Assembly (NCBI GenBank): GCA_902783395.1
Contig: CACZRA010000140.1
Span: 1-8,355, forward strand
Direction of reading: 5' to 3'
Length of the DNA: 8,355 nt
DNA from: an uncultured Lachnospiraceae bacterium
Lineage (GTDB): Bacteria > Bacillota > Clostridia > Lachnospirales > Lachnospiraceae
Below are positions 6,727 to 8,355 of this stretch, one piece after another; within the stretch, counting starts at the first letter, position 1; each line of letters starts with the position of its first letter. The notes below the pieces were generated by a model, which searched no databases, had not been told where the DNA came from, and saw nothing but the letters and a program-made list of their open reading frames with translations. Both the position numbers and the translations under genes were made by a program.

Positions 6727-6731
6727 GGGAG
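6725..6731 (+). promoter_or_regulatory. Ribosome binding site for the CIS ATPase gene
   Basis: AGGGGAG overlaps the stop of the small gene and lies six bases before ATG 6738. The nearby ATG at 6733 is in another frame and stops after four codons, so 6738 is the start. Confidence 0.7.
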
Positions 6732-6737
6732 AATGTC

Positions 6738-8355
6738 ATGTCGGTAAAATATGACGAAAAACTAAAGGACACGCCCTTCAGGGACTATAACGAATACATG
6801 CAGTATATATTTGACAGCGTGAATTCGAGTATAGACCTTTATCTTGATGTCATGAAGGAGGTATACGCCAACGAGGAGGGCGGTTATAAGAATGTCCTCT
6901 ATCCCGATCTGGAGCTTGCTGCCGAGAGGAGCAGGGTCCATGTGGAACGGTTTTATTCCGAAGATGAAGATGAGGCTAAGGATGACGTGGACGGTGAGGA
7001 AGATGAGGACTCCGCAGACGAGGAGGATGAGGAGGACGAGGATGATGATGAGCTCCTGTCACTGCTTGATGCCTTCAAGACCGGAGGAGGAGAGCCGGAG
7101 CACGAGGAAAAAGAAAGAACCAAGGTAAGCATCGATGCCATAACCCAGGATGCAAAGGTGCCCATAAGGGACAGGCTGCATTTCATAGACGCAAGAGCCG
7201 CGATCACCGTGGAGAGCGGAATTGCGCTTCCCTTCTATGAGCTATGCCATAAGCTTAAGTTTGAGCCCTTCACGCTTTTCTGCTTTGCCAGCGGGATACT
7301 CTCTTCGACACAGACTGACTACGCCGGCGTCTTTCAGATAATAAACGAAAACGTAAACCTTTCAGCGCCTACCATAGAGTCGGCGGCGAAGGTCTTTTAC
7401 GGTAAGGAATATTCGATAACGGGAGCCTACGGCGATATGTCCACATGTCTGGAACAGCTCATGCCGCTGCTGTCGCTGCGCGTAATGGACAGTATGCCCT
7501 TCTCCACCGTCGTATCGCCCGACAAGCGTGTCATAGACTGCCTCTTCGGACGCAATCCCGACAAGCTGGATGAGAACTATACGAGATTCATATCCATGAT
7601 GACCGACGATAAGGAGCTCAATCCGATAATGGCGAATCAGGGCGTCCTCGACGAGATGATGATCTCCTACGAGGAGGGTGTCCGGATATTCTATTATTAC
7701 GGGGATGAGGGCAGCGGCCGCAAGTTCTTCGTGAAGCAGTTCTGTGCCGAAAAGGGAATAAAGGCGGTAGCCATAGACTGCAAGAAGCTCTTCAATTACG
7801 ATTATCAGTTCGTTGAAAAGGCCCTGTGGGCAGTGACAAGGGAGTGTATACTTACCAATTCCTGCTGCTGTCTGACCGAGCTTTCCTTCAGGGAGGAAGA
7901 GAAGGAAAAGTTCTTCGGATATATGGATCTGGCCTTCTCCAAGCTCATAGACCAGAACGTTCTCGTCTTTGCGATGAGCAAGGAGCATATTGATTTCAGG
8001 GAGATCACGAAAAAGGAATACACGGAGCTCGAGCTTCCGACTCCCGACACCGGAGAAAGGCAGGTATGCTGGGAGTACTTCGGTAAGGGCTATAAGCTGG
8101 AAGAGGGCATTGACATGCTGGAGATGTCCACGAAGTTCTTATTCACGCCCGGAAAGATACATGACGCCCTGAAGCACGCGAGGGCGCTCGCCACCATGGC
8201 GCAGGAAAAGGAGATATCAAGGGACAAGCTCTTCAAGGGCTGCTACAACCAGATGAGCTCAGAGCTTACCCAGAAGGCTACTAAGATAAAGGCGAATTTC
8301 GGCTTCGAGGACATAGTGATGAATCCGAGCCAGAGGGAGACTCTGGAGCATGCCA
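6738..8355 (+). CDS. Afp15-type CIS AAA ATPase (3' partial)
   Basis: The frame is open from ATG 6738 to the window edge, giving 539 residues with no stop. The layout matches eCIS ATPases: an N-terminal helical region (about 1-72), a linker, a domain seen as KVPIRDRLHFIDARA with a following LCHKLKFEPFTLFCFASG segment (about 140-187), then a first ATPase module. That module has Y-Y-Y-G-D-E-G-S-G-R-K-F at 319-330, where Walker A Lys and Ser/Thr are replaced by Arg328 and Lys329, and a Walker B position reading C-C-L-T-E-L without Asp, so it is degenerate. F-G-F-E-D-I-V near 521-527 is the usual lead-in to the second, catalytic AAA module, which is outside the window. In Afp, the homologue is a large AAA ATPase placed near the end of the cluster and needed for functional particles. 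Residues 75-105 are an acidic insert (25 of 31 are Asp/Glu). Its order after the accessory module fits co-regulation with the baseplate. Family recognition is by pattern; the catalytic half cannot be confirmed here. Confidence 0.85.
   Translation, partial: MSVKYDEKLKDTPFRDYNEYMQYIFDSVNSSIDLYLDVMKEVYANEEGGYKNVLYPDLELAAERSRVHVERFYSEDEDEAKDDVDGEEDEDSADEEDEEDEDDDELLSLLDAFKTGGGEPEHEEKERTKVSIDAITQDAKVPIRDRLHFIDARAAITVESGIALPFYELCHKLKFEPFTLFCFASGILSSTQTDYAGVFQIINENVNLSAPTIESAAKVFYGKEYSITGAYGDMSTCLEQLMPLLSLRVMDSMPFSTVVSPDKRVIDCLFGRNPDKLDENYTRFISMMTDDKELNPIMANQGVLDEMMISYEEGVRIFYYYGDEGSGRKFFVKQFCAEKGIKAVAIDCKKLFNYDYQFVEKALWAVTRECILTNSCCCLTELSFREEEKEKFFGYMDLAFSKLIDQNVLVFAMSKEHIDFREITKKEYTELELPTPDTGERQVCWEYFGKGYKLEEGIDMLEMSTKFLFTPGKIHDALKHARALATMAQEKEISRDKLFKGCYNQMSSELTQKATKIKANFGFEDIVMNPSQRETLEHA
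6960..7052 (+). repeat. Low-complexity acidic GAR (purine-rich) tract coding for poly-Asp/Glu
   Basis: Near-repetitive GAG/GAT/GAC/GAA codons encode residues 75-105 of the CIS ATPase, 25 of 31 being acidic. It is in frame and is not a tandem repeat of a fixed unit. Such tracts can vary in length between strains. Confidence 0.7.

Noticed and set aside
6892..7128. Plus-strand Met/Arg-rich frame within the ATPase gene
   Set aside because: Out-of-frame reading of the acidic tract; low-complexity composition and no start signal.
6953..7207. Minus-strand frame rich in serine
   Set aside because: It is the reverse complement of the acidic GAG/GAT/GAC tract of the ATPase, which automatically reads as poly-Ser; no binding site or motif supports it.
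1..8355. Ordinary contractile-tailed prophage or simple R-type bacteriocin
   Set aside because: A large Afp15-type ATPase and SDPGIT-type baseplate protein are eCIS marks not expected in phage or R-type pyocin/diffocin clusters; no capsid, terminase, holin or endolysin is visible. Flanks outside the window could still change this.

Overview
The window reads as one continuous plus-strand operon from a contractile injection system (CIS) of the extracellular/phage-tail-like type (Afp/PVC/MAC relatives), seen from the baseplate genes to the start of the CIS ATPase. Both edge genes are cut: the first lacks its 5' end and the last lacks its 3' end. All eight genes point the same way, with gaps of 10 to 49 bases and one 11-base overlap. 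No RNA gene, insertion sequence, CRISPR array or convincing terminator was seen. Roughly balanced base composition, heavy use of AGG/AGA for Arg and ATA for Ile, strong AGGAG-like ribosome binding sites and a TTG start fit a Clostridia bacterium, plausibly Lachnospiraceae. That taxonomic guess is weak because it rests on codon style alone.

Region 1 (1-4382) encodes the baseplate. There are two successive baseplate-J-like wedge proteins, then a protein whose C-terminal half matches the phage-tail-protein (P2 gpI-like) domain found in eCIS operons.

Region 2 (4432-6726) is the unusual part. It holds a single-domain STAS protein, a two-TM coiled-coil protein with a histidine-kinase-type ATPase domain but no convincing phosphoacceptor domain, a single-TM protein with a Pro/Glu-rich stalk and an SH3b domain predicted outside the membrane, and a 78-residue protein of unknown function. 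No gene here has the size or character of a tail fibre or tape measure, which occupy the matching interval in Afp.

Region 3 (6738-8355) is the N-terminal 539 residues of an Afp15-type AAA ATPase. It has a very acidic N-terminal insert and a degenerate first ATPase module. The catalytic second module should lie just beyond the window.

Taken together, the baseplate proteins and ATPase give the injection machine. The intervening module adds two membrane proteins and a possible phospho-switch, suggesting (by inference) that this CIS is tethered to or gated at the cell envelope rather than simply assembled and released. That module is the best candidate here for something undescribed.
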